Part shown: positions 44,067-56,912 of the stretch, piece by piece | Layout: every line of letters starts with the position of its first letter | Position numbering within the stretch: position 1 is the first letter of the stretch | NCBI GenBank assembly: GCA_036426205.1 | Contig: CM071567.1 | Location: forward strand, 286,924,145 to 286,988,144 | Reading direction: 5' to 3' | Source of the DNA: Ascaphus truei | Taxonomy: Eukaryota > Chordata > Amphibia > Anura > Ascaphidae | DNA length: 64,000 nucleotides | Program-made: the position numbers and the translations under genes | Notes under the pieces: generated by a model | The model's input: only the letters and a program-made list of their open reading frames with translations | Databases searched by the model: none | What the model was told of the DNA's origin: nothing

Positions 44067-46419
44067 CTCTCCCCCTGGTGGAAAATCCAACGTCCTCGCT
44101 TGTGAGAACGCCATACCCTGACATAAGGTTACACAATATATACGGGCATGTCATATTTGTTAACTTATCAGGTCGACTTTACACCCGATATTACATGGTA
44201 CATCCACACTCAATAATACCCGAGACTGGCTGAGACCATGTGTGGGGAGCCCCGAACTGATCATGTGGGGGTACCTCACTTTTGGTCCGTGAGCTCCCAG
44301 GGTGAATCTCTCGGAGAGCACACCCTAAAGCGACAGCTACTGGCTCTTCGCTACTTTCCCCCTGGTGGAAGGAGTAGCACAGTGTCTCTGAAGCAGACCT
44401 TACCCGGTCATCCGCGGCAGGGATGCGTTAGACAGGAGGCAGGACCTTTCCCGCGGTCCACTACCTGGCGAATGGCACGCTCCTTTTTGGGCTTAAAGGA
44501 GGCCAGTCTCCCTGGATCTTCCTTTACACAGTCCTTGTCCCTATATTTCTGCGAGGCTTCACTGAGAAGCGAGACTGGACAATGTCTCGGCGTTTCACCT
44601 GGCAGGGGGAAAAGAGTAGACAACCTTACCCCTGCGGTGATTCACACGGTGGCCAACAGGTCCTCGGGGACGCTGTCAGTTCCAACCTTGGTGGTATCGG
44701 GACCTGCCCCCAACTTTCTGGGACAGTCCGCTCACTGACTCGAACTTCGGGAGCGTTGGATCCCAGTCCTGGGAACTTGGGTGCGGAGCGCACGGGCTCA
44801 AAATCCACTCAGGAAACCGTAGCTTTGGCCTCTTCACGGCCACCTCCATCGGAGTTGTGGGGAAACAAGGGGGTTCCTTACCACTCGGCTGGCTGACGAT
44901 GGGCTTCCCTTCTTCCTGAAGGATGCGGGAGACAATGGTCCACTCTCTTCTCTGGACAGCTACCTTCTAATGAGGACCACCTCCACCAGGACGCGATGCA
45001 GAGGGGAGCCCTTCGCCCGGGCGATCAGATTAAGGAGCCATCGTGATCCGCGGTCAACCGGAGGCTCACCCCCAACACCCCTGGGGCAGTCGACTCACCC
45101 TGTGTCGTTGTAGGTACTGGTCCCACGCCTAGGACCGATGGCACCTCCTGTAGTAGGTCGGACTGACCATTGTAGGGCCACGGGCCCACAGCAGGGTCCG
45201 CAACATCGGGATACACCTCTTCCAGGGGTACACGGACCCACAGCAGATCTGTTATCCTCTTGCATCACCGCGGGGTGGTTTGCCAGTAGGCGCATCGCCA
45301 CCGATGGGACTTCCACCTTTTCCCGGAAGATATATGACAGTATCCTCCGCAAGGTAGTCACCTGATTCTTCTGTAATACCGCCAGTGGGGTTGGGTACGA
45401 AGCTGGCGTGCTCCGGTACCTCCACTGCAGTCGCGCCTCTTCTCCGCCAAGGGTTTCACTTGGCTCCTTAGCTGGCTCTGTAGGCTGGGGGTACAATAGG
45501 CATCAAGAAAATTGCACGCAAACAATCACATCTGGGCTCCACGCCAGTGCTCCCCTAGAACAGGTACAGGTGGGGCTTAAAGCACTCGTGTACACGGCTC
45601 CCCATTACCTCGGTGATCTGAAGTATAGTGGCACTTGGGACAGGACGCTCCCTCGTCATAGGTCTTCTTGCAAGCAGGGGCACAGTAGCATAAGGAGATC
45701 TATTCCTGGCGCTCGCAAGGGCACATACACATTAGGGTGTATCCCCTGACAGTCTATCTCATCCTCTGCATCATCTATCCTCAGAGATCAGAGTGTCTAT
45801 CACAGCGTCCACGTATGGTTGAAGATAACGTGCTGGCTCCCCCTGGTGGATCTAAGGAAGGGCACTTTTTACAAGGAATTGTTTTCGCTCTGCTCTGAGT
45901 CACTCACATCACAGGGGAGGGGCTTCGACTTCGCGCCAACCCGGACAGAATGTTGCGGACATCTTTCTGTGCAGGCTTGCAGTCAACAGCACGTGCGCTC
46001 TCTGGTTTGGCGGGAGACGCCATTTTGCTGGGTCGGCATAGACTAGGGGGTACCCTTCTGAGGGGGCCCCCCGGGCAATTAACAGTGCGGACGGTGCCTT
46101 GCCAGGCATATATCCTCAGATGTGTGAGTTACAACAAAAAGTATTGGGATTTCCATATAGACGTGGGATCTTTCTTCCACAGACACATGCCACGGACACC
46201 AGGAATTTACAAATATACTCCCGGACTCTTTAACGCGGGTATAGAGCAGCGGAATGCCTCCTACGCCACTACCTGGCCAGGTCTCCATATACTGCCTCAA
46301 AGCCCAGGCAGGACCTCGTCTCCGGACTTTACAAACATGGTGGAAAAATAGGAACGGGACAATTAAGAAAAAAAATGGACAGGGCACCCCAGTGGGTTCT
46401 CGCAGGCACTCACCCCAAA
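44067..46419 (-). pseudogene. Element A internal region
   Basis: 2.35 kb between the A LTRs, read on the minus strand. Frames 45496-45095 and 45216-45025 carry pieces of the shared LTR-family ORF (DPAVGP, STAPGVLGVSLRLTAD, compare the C ORF). Frames are broken by many single-base indels. No RT or integrase motif was found. The sequence next to the 5' LTR on the minus strand reads TTTGGGGTGAGTGCC, a possible primer-binding site. Confidence 0.55.
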
Positions 46420-48118
46420 GGTAACGGCTATCTCCCACCCAATCGCATATTAGTGTGGGTGAGAGTAGAACATGCGGGTTACCAGGTGTGTGAGTTCATA
46501 CCTGCAGGCTCACAGGAGGTCTGAGCCTCCGATAATGAGAGCCTGGGGTGAATCTCTTGAAGGATTCTTCTTTCAGCGCCTCCACTTTAGTAGGATTATA
46601 GGGAGTGTAGAATGACACCTACATAGGAACCCAATCAGAAACCACACTCACAGTGATTAATTAATAACTAAGAACTTAAATGAACATATAAGACATTCAC
46701 AACATCATAACCTTATGCAATACTGGGCACCTTTGCCCAATGTCTGGTGTTCCACCCCGGTGTCCGTAACCCCCACCCAATGTCCCGTACTCCTACAGAG
46801 ATCGTGGGTGACTGCGCAGCACCTAAATTAATAGGCTGTTGGTGCACATATAATACAGAGGTACTTCCGAGCACTCGATGCTCGGCGGCAACACTCTTCT
46901 CAAAGGGTCAATCGACGAGGACGACTCCCCAACCGAACTCTGCCTTTGTGGACGCTAGGGCGGGTCCCGGGGAACACAGTCTCTGTGGACCCCAACGTGG
47001 GTCAACAGCTTTCCGGGAAACAGGCAACCGCGCGAAATCCCTATCTCATAATGGGCAGTAGCGTGAACAGGAACCCTAAACTAGGGCCTGTCCCTGATGT
47101 ACCGCAACCTAGGTGACTTGGGGAAAACTCCTAGGGCCTCGCGGGGTGTTAATAACTGCCCCACTCTCCTAGTACCCAAGCTCTAATCCTCCCTATAACT
47201 AGCTACTCGCTACTCCTAACAGCCTGCAGCAGACACACAGCTTTCACCGTCCGCTTGCAGACACACACCGCGCACAACACTGACGCCAGCACATGCAGCG
47301 CGACATATGCAAACACTCAACACAGCAACCTGGAACCCGCAGCAATAACCCACTGCACCACACTGTGCCTATTTGCCAGTGCGCACAGCACTACCCGCTG
47401 TGGCTACTGCCAAACCTGACACCTACACACAACAAGGGTGACCCTCCCTATTATAGGGCCGTCCCTTTTTAGTTACCCACTAACTGGTGGGGAGTGGGGG
47501 CCTACCTGGAGGGTGGGGTACCTATCTGGATGGCAGGAGCTGCAACTCACTCCCTGCATCCTTCCTTATTCAGCTCCGCTGATCAACGACGTGACCAAAA
47601 GCCCGGGGAAATGTATTATTCTCCGGGCTGAGAATCCTCCCAGCAATTGGCCGCTATGAGGCACCTGGTGCCTGTCTCCCTCCTGCATTGGGATTGTAGT
47701 TCCCAGGATGGGCTGCTATACAATTGGGGCCACGTGCGCGGCTTCCAAGCGCATGCGCGTTAACTAATGGCGCATCATGTTTCCTGCTCTTCTTACTCTC
47801 GCGCGACTCTTCCTGCTCTCGCAGAACCCCTGCGCAGCTGCGATACTCGGGCCGGGGGATCAAGAGCCATGCGGACGACCCGGCGAAACATGGCGGCGCC
47901 CTATCCGCCCCCGGCTCCCGGGAGCGACGGAGCCATGAGATGCGCTGTGCGGCCTTGGCAACCGGCCGCACGAGTCCCCGGCAACCCACAGAGCCGGGAC
48001 CCTGACCGCCCTCTCCCCTGCCATCTAGAACGGAGCCGCCAATTGGACGCGGCGGCCCCCGCGGATCGGCCAGTCAGGTGAGGGGGGTGCGGACGTTGCT
48101 GGGGAGGACCCGGCTACA
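46420..48118 (-). repeat. Element A, 5' LTR (minus orientation)
   Basis: It begins near GGTAACGG at 46420 and ends CCCGGCTACA at 48118, followed by AGTA (48119-48122), the same four bases that precede element A at 41594-41597. It is 1.7 kb, lacks the internal duplication of the partner LTR and shows many single-base indels against other copies. Confidence 0.8.
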
Positions 48119-48234
48119 AGTATAAGAGATGGGGCTCTAACACCCCCATTATGCCATCATGTGAGTGATGGTAGTAAGGTGGTGACTCATGGCATGTGTA
48201 GGCCTATCGGGATAGGTACAGAGCCATGAGCCAC

Positions 48235-49413
48235 TGTCACAATGGAGCACTATTAACAAAATTTATATTTGTGGATCCCAATTGAGCAGAGCAAGTTGAG
48301 CAAAAAAACTAGAGATGTATTCCTTGATAGGCAAACCACCGCACAACTGCAGAATACAAACTTAATAATTACACTTACTGGTATAGGAACAGGGGATAAT
48401 GTCCATAAAGTGCAAAGCACCAGAAGATTGTCTTTAAAATGTTAGTCCTTTGCAGGGCATTACATTTCAGTCCAAATCATTCTGTGAATGGGGCAAATGT
48501 CTTTTCTGGTCGTTGGGGTTAATCGATAAACCCCAGCAATACAGTGTCCTAACAGCAGAGTTTTGTCCTTGGTTCCGATGTTTGTATAAGACTTGAGTTC
48601 CAGGATGTGCTGCTGCTCTTATCCGCTATAGAAGGTGTTGGAATACGCTCAAAGGGATAGAATAAAAACGAAAGACATGGGGATAGCCTGGGGGGATGTA
48701 TATAGGGTTGGGAAGCCTATCGCCACCATACCCACCCAATCCCTCATGGGAAAGTTTCATTCCCCCAATCCCCTACTTGCCCAAGTTTTGGAGAGTGGCC
48801 ACTTAGGGCCTTTCATTAACAGAGCTTGTGCGACAAGGCTCTCCTTAGCTATACTTAGCATAGGTGCACTCCCTTACCTGGCCCTTTCAGGTGGAAGGGG
48901 GAAACTCAGGAGTGTGAGCTAGCACAAATGGTTCAACAGGATTTCCTATTTAGCATCCATCTGGCCAATTCACACCCACCTGGACTTGGATCTTTTGATA
49001 TTCAACTTTCAGAGAGGTACTAAGCGAGGGCCCAGCATGTTACCTGTGAAGCTGCATAGGCACGGTGACCAGCTCAAAGGTGTCAAAACATTTGGTTCTT
49101 GTGTGCATTTTAATGACAGGAGAAAAAAAAAAACCTCCTATGCTGTCTTGTCCTATTTAAAACTGTAGCAAAATAAAATTTATTGAAAAATACATGTTTC
49201 CCTTAACGCACACTTAATTTCCATGTGTGGTGTGCTTGGGGTGTAATATACTGCAAGCTCATACAATCCTGCCAAATGGGGACAACAAGGGAAGAGGGAG
49301 GGAAAAAATGTACAGTGCATGAAAAATTAACCTTTCAGTCCCCAATACGAAATGAGGGGTAACCAGACGAGCACACTGCCTTTATTAATGCGTGATTACC
49401 CATTTTTGCCACA
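48235..49413. mobile_element. Element D, probable solo LTR, copy 1
   Basis: The 1179-bp insert begins TGTCACAATGG and ends TTTTTGCCACA. It interrupts the C LTR between the halves of the target GAGCCCACCCCTT. In the cleaner second copy the flanking duplicate CCCAC is exact. TG...CA ends and a 5-bp TSD fit an LTR. No coding sequence is seen. Confidence 0.65.
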
Positions 49414-50009
49414 CCACCCCTTCCAGAGTTCTCCAGTGAGGGGTTAGTGGAAAGTGTAGGCCATGCTGCTCCTGCTCGGTGAAGAGAGAAAGAAAAGAGC
49501 TGCGAGAGCTCTCCCATGGCCAGGGCATGAGCGTGCTTCCCCTCAGTCCTTGGGACAGAAGGAAACATCAGGTCAGCCACCAAGACCTGTAAGACTCGGG
49601 CTGACCAATCCTAGAAAGTGGGACTTCCAAGACCTGCACCAATGCAGGGAGAACTGCAATGGTGCTACCATAGTCTACCAATAAAGACCTTGTTACCATA
49701 CACTCCTGTCTGAGTATCAGTCCTTGGGTTAAGGAGGGAGAAGAATGCAGTAGTAGGGGCTGACTTCCGGGACACCCGGGACCCACTACAGATGGGGGCT
49801 CGCTGACACTAGAGAAATAATACAGAGGAACAGGAACCTAAGCCTGTGGTTTGGCTCACAATACCACAGACAGCTCAGTATCTCCTGCTCCAAACAGGTA
49901 TTTGCACCACATACACATAGCAGGCTATGCAATCTCCCAATCTCCCAAGAGGGGGTGGGGGGAGGGGGGAACAGTGCTACATGATTTACTTAGATAAAAA
50001 ACATTGTAT

Positions 50010-51090
50010 GTGAAACCTTATGTAGTCAGTTCATAAATTGTCTTTTCAATCCCAAAGACTCCAGGACCAGAGTTCTCTTGACTGCCACAAAACGCAACAA
50101 TGGTTGGTCTTTGAGGGTCGTTGAATTGGTGCAGTGTTATTTAACTGCTTCTTCACACGTCACAATGGCTTTCCTCAAATTAAGGGAATCGCCATTCCCC
50201 ATCGAGTCATATAAGTTCACTTGTTTGCACCACTGGAATATGCCCAAAACTGACATGGTGTGTTGAAAATAAGCAGTGCAAATCGATTCTGCGTCCTCAA
50301 CTCTTTGTACATATCTTTAAAAGAATTTCCGTAAATTGTTAAAGTGGCGATGTCATCTATTGGCATTAAATTTCCAAATGGATGTCTATGGTCATTTGAA
50401 TGCTTGTGGAGAGTTCCCCTCCTGGTGGCTTTTTTCAAAATAGGTTGTAAACTGATGAATAGGTCTGCAGACTGGGGACAATGGGATGGGGGTACCTGGG
50501 CAGTAGAAAGGTACGTGGATGCGAAAATGAGTTGGATGGAAAAGGTTTTTGAGCATCTTTTCTCCATGCAATCCGGATTTTCATTTAGGATAGTTTTTGT
50601 CGTTTTGTCTTTGTCTTTCCTTTATCCTTGGTTCTCCTTCGGTGTGGTCTTCCGTCCCAGGTATCACGTGATTGCCCTTGCCCCCCGTTTCGTCTTGGTT
50701 AGGAGCCCTGGGTGTTTCTCGGTCGCCTCTCTTTCCTCCACCGAGACTTTACTTCTCCCCTTTATTGGTGAGACGGCGCTATTCTGATTGTACTTCTCCC
50801 TTATTTTCGCCCTTTCCCTTCTGTCCTTCCCGACTTGCTACTGTTGTACTATTTACTTGGTGCCTTATCTCACTTTTCTACCCTTACTTTTTATACTGCT
50901 CTGTTTTCTCTCCACGTAGCCTTTTGTTTTTGGTGCGTCTCGGCAGCTTTATCTTTTGCTTTCAAATTTTGTGGGCTGGCCCAGGCAGGAGCACGCAGGT
51001 CTTTGCATCCATAGAACTGGATTGATGCTTGTTCAAAGCACACGATAACAAGAATTAGTTCTGAACAAGAATAGAGGAGTGTGGCAAGCA
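50010..51090 (-). pseudogene. BEN-like locus, copy 1 (indel-corrupted)
   Basis: It is collinear with the minus-strand locus 56913-57690. The frame is broken throughout, but short matches remain on the minus strand, such as FKDMYKELRTQNRFALLIFN at about 50300. About 300 bp of foreign-looking pyrimidine-rich sequence (50600-50893) interrupt it. Confidence 0.45.
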
Positions 51091-51599
51091 CTGTATGTGA
51101 GATATTATATATAGTACCAGCTGTGTTGGCGGATGCTGATTGTTATATTAGAGAGATAGATTTATATATATATATATATATATAATCGATATATATATAG
51201 AGTAGATATATAGCTAGGTATATATATATATATATATATATTATAATAATATTTGGGATATTATGTACTGTTATTGTTTGGATATTCATTGATAGGTTTA
51301 TATTACTGAAATCTGTATACTAATTTATGGATATTTGAGCCACATTTGTTGGAGCTAACTTTACTTTTTTTAGATTATCTATCCACATTTTTTGACATCT
51401 TTTGTAGGATTTTGTGGGCGCTTTTCTGTTGTTTGTTTTGTAAATTTATATTAACCCTTTATTATAGGCTACAGATTTAAATTACGAGCATTATTGAAAT
51501 CCTGCTCTAGGATGGTTTAGAATTCTGGGAGGTTTTTCATTCAGTTAATGCCCGGAATTTGGCCACACGTGCAGATTCAGATATGCTTTAGGGGTGTAA

Positions 51600-51645
51600 A
51601 CACAACCGGAAGAAGTGCGTATGTGCATGATGAAACGTCGTGGTG
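51600..51645 (+). ncRNA. Hammerhead-like motif, corrupted copy
   Basis: It corresponds to the motif at 58202-58242. It reads GGAAGAAGTGCGTATGTGC then ATGATGAAACGTCGTGGTGG, so the core has lost CT, the stem II side has gained bases and the stems no longer pair cleanly. Confidence 0.4.
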
Positions 51646-52854
51646 GAGATTTTCGTGTTTTTAGAGCTGTCTGTTTGGTTGTGGAGGAGATTGGCAGCAG
51701 TGTGCAGGCTGTGGGGGGAAGGATCGAGAGGAAGAGGAAGCAGCGATTTCAGTAACCAACAGGCAGGTGTGATGGTCACATCCACCAGGGAAAAGTCGGT
51801 TTTCGTGGATCAACATCCATCCACCACACAGAGGCAATCCCTAGGGGGAGCTCCCAGTTATCATCAGAGAAAGAGGCTGCCAAAGAGACCTCGCTCTGAT
51901 GGGAGCAAGAAAGAATTCAAAGGTCTGGCTTAACCCTTTTGAGTGCTGCCCTGAGTGACAGCAAAGCGTCTTGCCTCAGTGGAGATAAATCCTCTGTTCA
52001 GGACATTCTTCTAGGTGGTGAGCGATCGTCATGCTGATGGCTTTTACCACTCCACGTCTGAAGTACGGGTTTCAAATTTGACCCCTCTGCGAATTAAGTG
52101 CCTAAGTCCTCGGAAACCCAGAGTTATTCTATGTTAATTTCATAAATAGTGTTTGTTCTAGGATTATAGTCTTGCTAGTGTTGTCTGTCATTGGTGTTAT
52201 GGTTGTATTGTGAGTTGTAATGTGTTTTATGTCAACCTTTTGGCGTACTTGCACCATTCATCTGTTTGTTTTTTCTCTTTTTTACATATTGCACTATTAT
52301 TTGGTGGGAGCCGTTCGTTGACCCCTTCACTGTCCTGTTTGCCTCAACGACACGTTTGGGGACCTTTGCAAGAGAACGCGTTGGTTTTTTGTTCGGATTT
52401 ATTACTTATTTAAAGGAACTGATTTGGCGCGGCAATTCTTTCTTTTCCTGTGGTTCATTTTGTTCTGACGTTAACAGTCGTATTTTGCCATTGGCTGCCT
52501 GCAATATTTCTTTTCACGTATTGTCATTATTCTCTATATTTTTAGCGCTGTTTTGACACCGTCTTTTTTTCTGGTATAACACTACTAGTAATTACTGCAA
52601 ATCTTTTCGAGCACGAGAACTAACTCCAATATGGGTGTAGATCCTGATCCATGTAAGCACATACGTAGACCATCTCAGGGCACCATCAGCGGGTTTTTTT
52701 TTCCTTCAGTGTTGTCGCTTCTCTATCACTTTACTTGCCCCCACAGACTTCTCTCTTTTGCCACAGTAGTCCCTCACTCCTTATCAAAATCCATAAGGTG
52801 GTGCAGTTCTCATTTCTGCATCCTAGATTGCATTGGACAGGTCCTGCTATAGGT

Positions 52855-53325
52855 TGGCTACAATTGCTGTGCATTCCCGGCGATTTCCCCCCCCTTTATC
52901 GAAAAAGGCCTCTCCTGTGTGAGGAAACCTGGCGCCCTTCATGCAGACCTTTTCCGAACGATCTCGATTCTCAAGGTATATGAAACTTCGTGCCGAATCT
53001 GCACTACCTGCAGATTTTTATAGCAATTGGGCCCCTCCTACGCACCATGGGACCAATCTATACGATTGAAACTTAGGACTTACTGGCAGAGAGAGATCGA
53101 TCGGAACAAGGGGAGCCCTGATAGTCTGCTTTCCGTGCAAAGCATGAGGGAGACTGAAGGTGAATTAAATCTACAGGGTAATTCCCATAAGGATTCTATG
53201 AAGGTGTCTGAAACGAAGAAAAAGGCAGCCTCGCACTACATCTCCATGAAAATTATTATGCAGAGAAAAACGCTTTCCCCAAAAGTAAGAAAATGTATCA
53301 ATCAAGCGATAAGGACAGACATGTA
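52855..53325 (+). pseudogene. Ty3/gypsy gag remnant, copy 1
   Basis: It is collinear with the gag at 59369-59797 but broken by single-base indels. Only the end (ASHYISMKIIMQRKTLSPKV) stays in one frame, at 53027-53326. Confidence 0.6.
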
Positions 53326-54179
53326 GGCCTCTAAACAGACCTATGGTTTAAGGCAAAAGTAAAAAACACAGAAACAGTACTTTATAAGGTAGCCTAGATT
53401 TCTGAGGCACTTACCGGCAATGTAAATACTGAGGTTTGGCGCCATAGCAGTCCCCTCCAAATTCCTGGTTCATAACGATGAAGGTGTCGCGGCTCTTATC
53501 CTGAACGGCTTTCTCGTTTATTCTCCTCTTCCCCCCCTCCCCCGATTGGATTCACGAGCCCAGCAAACGTCCTTTCTTGGATTCCAACGAAACTGGAAAA
53601 GTTATTTACTAAATGACTATTCAATCAATAACCCTGAACACAGCCCACAGTGTCCTATGGGCAGTGATTCTTTAACCAATAAACAATGGATACAGTTTAG
53701 ACGATGAGTAAATATAAGCCTAGACGCATCACTTTACGGTGATTCGAGTTTCCTTTAAAAATGAAAAATCTCTTTTTACACCTATGATTCCTTAGAAAGA
53801 ATAAAAACAACGCAACTAAAAAAAACGGTCTTATCTGTATGTTTGAAAAAGCCACTTTTTGTCGTGAAGTCTATTTTATGAAGAGACAACTGGAGGACAT
53901 GCCACTATTCCAATAAAAAAAACCGGATATTATGAATATTTAGTAGCAGTTCCATTAAGCTAATTATATTTCCTAATTGCTATCTAAATCATAAAGACAT
54001 GACCTGATCATGCTCAAACAAACAATATAAGAGCCAAGGCACAGAAAAAATTGCCTCTGACATGTCTGAATGGCAAAATGAAGAAGAGGAATAACGAGAA
54101 ACATTGATCATAAATATAATATAGCTGTGTATAAAATAGTACATACTAAAAGATAACATGCGTCAATGAATATATATTA

Positions 54180-55002
54180 TGTACCCTTTTTGTGAATTGC
54201 GGCCGACCAACCAAGCTAACATTGGCACCTGTGGTCTACTACCTGTCCTTTCCCTGCATACACCCGGATTCCCTAAAGGGTTACCGGTTATACTGCCATA
54301 AAACCTGTGGCTCCAGGAGATCTGAGCCATGACTCCGCTTAGCTGGCGAGCCTGGGGAAACCGTACCATTACCTGGTCCCCCCCTGAGCGGGCCTCCTAC
54401 TTTACCAGGATCTTTTTTTTTTTTCCCCCCCCGTATGTCAAAGATCATTGCCCTGGGTAAAGAAATACAATTCAACACACGTATACGATTTAACACATAA
54501 TACACCTTTACTTAATTCCACCACACCTATTGGCCGCTATGAGGCACCTGGTGCCTGTCTCCCTATGCCTCCTGGGAGTTGTAGTTCCCAGGAGGCTGCT
54601 ATACCATTGGGGCCACGTGCGCGCTTCTCCCGCGCATGCGCGATCTACTAATGGCCGCCTCACTGTTTCCTGCTCCTTCTCTACTCTCGCGCGACTCTTC
54701 CCTGCCTCTCGCAGCCTCCCTGCGCATGCGCGACTATCTCGGGCCGCCGGGGACTCACTGCGCATGCGCGACCCGGCGCAACATGGCGGCGCCCTATCCG
54801 CCCGGCTCCGGGAGCGCCGGGAGCCCTGAGATGCGCGTGCGGCCTTGGCAACCGGCCGCACGCGTCCCCGGCAACCCCCGAGCCGGGACCTGACCGCCCT
54901 CTCCCCTGCCATCTCCGAACGGAGCCGCCATTGGACGCGGCGGCCCCCGCGATCGGCAGTCAGGTGAGGGGGGTGCGGACGTGCTGGGGAGACCCGGCTA
55001 CA
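54180..55002 (-). mobile_element. Chimeric LTR: B-type start joined to A-type end
   Basis: 54180 to about 54520 matches the first 280 bp of the B LTR (60512 onward: TGTA(A)CCCTTTTTGT, CTCCAGGAGATCTGAGCC, AACACACGTATACGAT). From about 54525 it matches the last 470 bp of the A LTR (TATTGGCCGCTATGAGGCAC through CCCGGCTACA). It separates the two large tandem copies. The CpG-rich end has GCGCATGCGC sites (54632, 54722, 54761) and AACATGGCGGCGCCC at 54780. Confidence 0.75.
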
Positions 55003-55122
55003 AGTATAAGATCTGTGGGCTCTTAACCCCCCCATTATGCCCATCATGTGAGTGATGGTAGTAAGGTGGTGACTCATGGCATGTGTAGGCCTATCAGGGA
55101 TAGGTACAGCCCATGAGCCCAC

Positions 55123-56314
55123 TGTCACAATGGACGCACTTATTAACAAATTTATATTTTGTGGATCCCAATTGAGCAGAGCAAGTTGAGCAAAATAAAC
55201 TGAGATGTATTCCCTTGATAGGCAAACACACGACAACTGCAGAATACACTTAATAATTACACTTACTGGTATAGGAACAGGGGATAATGTCCATAAAGTT
55301 GCAAAGCACCAGAAGATTGTCTTTTAAAATGTAGTCCTTTTGCAAGGGCATACATTTCCAGTCCAATCCTTCTGTGAATGTGCATTGTCTTTTCTGGTCC
55401 GTTGGGGTTAATCAGATAACCCCCAGCAATCACAGTGTCCTAACGCAGAGTTTTGTCCTTGGTTCCGATGTAATAAGACTCTTTGAGTTCCAGGAATGTG
55501 CTGCTGCTCTTATCCGCTATTAGAAGCGTGTTGGAAATACGCTCAAATGGTAGAATAAAAAACGAAAGACAATGGGGATAGCCTGGGTGGGATGTATATA
55601 GGGTTTGGAAGCCTATCGCCACCATACCCACCCAATCCCCCTCATGGGAAAGTTCTCATTCCCCAATCCCCTACTTGCCCAAAGTTTGGAGAGTGGCCAC
55701 TCTAGGGATTTCCTGTTCACACAGAGCTTGTGCGACAATGCCTCCTTAGCTACTTAGCATAGGTGCACTCCCCTCTTTACCTGGCCCTTCTCAGGCTGGA
55801 AGGGGGAACTCAGGATGTGAGCTAGCACAAATGGTCAACAGGATTTCCTATTTAGCATCCATCTGGCCAATTCACACCCACCTGACTCTGGATCTTTTGA
55901 TATTCAACTTCCAGAGAGACTTACAGGCGTGGGCCCAGCATGTTACCTTTGAAGCTTGCATAGGCAGGTGACCCAGCTCAAAGGTGTCAAAACATTTGGT
56001 TCTTGTGTGCATTTTAATGACAGGAGAAAAAAAAAACCTCCTACTGCTTGTCCCTATTTAAAACCTGTAGCAAAAATACACTTTATTGAAAATACATGTT
56101 CCCCTTAACTCACACTTATATTTTCCATGTGTGTGTGCTTGGGGTGTACTATACTGCAAGCTCATACAATCCTGCCAAATGGGGACAACAAGGGACAGAG
56201 GGAAAAATGTACAGTGCATGAAAAATTAACCTTTTCATCCCCAATACGAAATAGGGGTAACCAGACGAGCACACTGCCTTTATTAATGCGCTGATTACCC
56301 CCATTTTTGCCACA
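55123..56314. mobile_element. Element D, probable solo LTR, copy 2
   Basis: This 1192-bp insert has TGTCACAATGG / TTTTTGCCACA ends and the exact TSD CCCAC (55118-55122 and 56315-56319) within the C LTR. Confidence 0.75.
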
Positions 56315-56912
56315 CCCACCCCTTCCAGAGTCTTCCAGGAGGGTATGGAAAGTTAGCCAGTCTGCTTCCTGCTCCGGTGAAGAGAGAAAGAAAGAGCTGC
56401 GAGTCTCTCCCATGGCAGGGATGAGCGTGCTTCCCCTCAGTCCTTGGACTGAAGGAACATCAGGCTCAGCCACCAAGACCTGTAAGACTCGGGCCTGCAC
56501 CATCTAGAAAGTGGGACTTCCAAGACCTTGCACCACTGCAGGGAGAACTGCAATGGCTGCTACCATGCATACCAATAAAGACCTTTGTTCACCATACACT
56601 CCTGTCTGAGTATCAGTCCTTGGGTAGGAGGGAGAAGAATGCAGTAGTAGGGGCTGACTTCCGGACACCCTGGGACCCACTACAGCTGGGGGCGCTGACA
56701 CTAGAGAAATAACTACAGAGAACAGGAACCTAAGCCTGTTCTGGTCTCCACAATACCACAGACAGCTCAGTATCTCCTGCTCCAAACAGGTATTGCACCA
56801 CATACACATAGCATAGGCTATGCAATCTCCCAATCTCCCAGAGGGGGGGGAGGGGGGAACAGTGCTACATGCATTTACTAGATAAAAACATTTTCTGTGA
56901 AACCTTATTTAG

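Larger units (their letters stand above)
41514..49981 (+). repeat. 3' LTR of element C, split by A and D
   Basis: The three pieces 41514-41597, 48119-48234 and 49414-49981 together reproduce the 5' LTR at 37232-37973. The polypurine tract CACAGGGGAGAG precedes it (41502-41513). Element A (41598-48118) is inserted with duplicate AGTA and element D (48235-49413) is inserted further in. The end GTGCTACA is at 49981. No matching TSD was found for C itself. Confidence 0.8.
48119..54179. repeat. Large tandem duplication, copy 1
   Basis: It is collinear with 55003-60511: C LTR piece, element D, rest of the C LTR, BEN-like locus, AT microsatellite, hammerhead-like motif, gag remnant, and AT-rich tail up to the start of a B LTR. 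Compared with copy 2 it has very many one-base insertions and deletions and about 300 bp of extra sequence at 50600-50893. The pattern looks like unpolished long-read sequence rather than natural divergence. Confidence 0.85.

Noticed and set aside
54508..55236. 242-codon minus-strand frame
   Set aside because: It runs across the chimeric LTR and its junction with the C LTR; GC-rich LTR sequence explains it.
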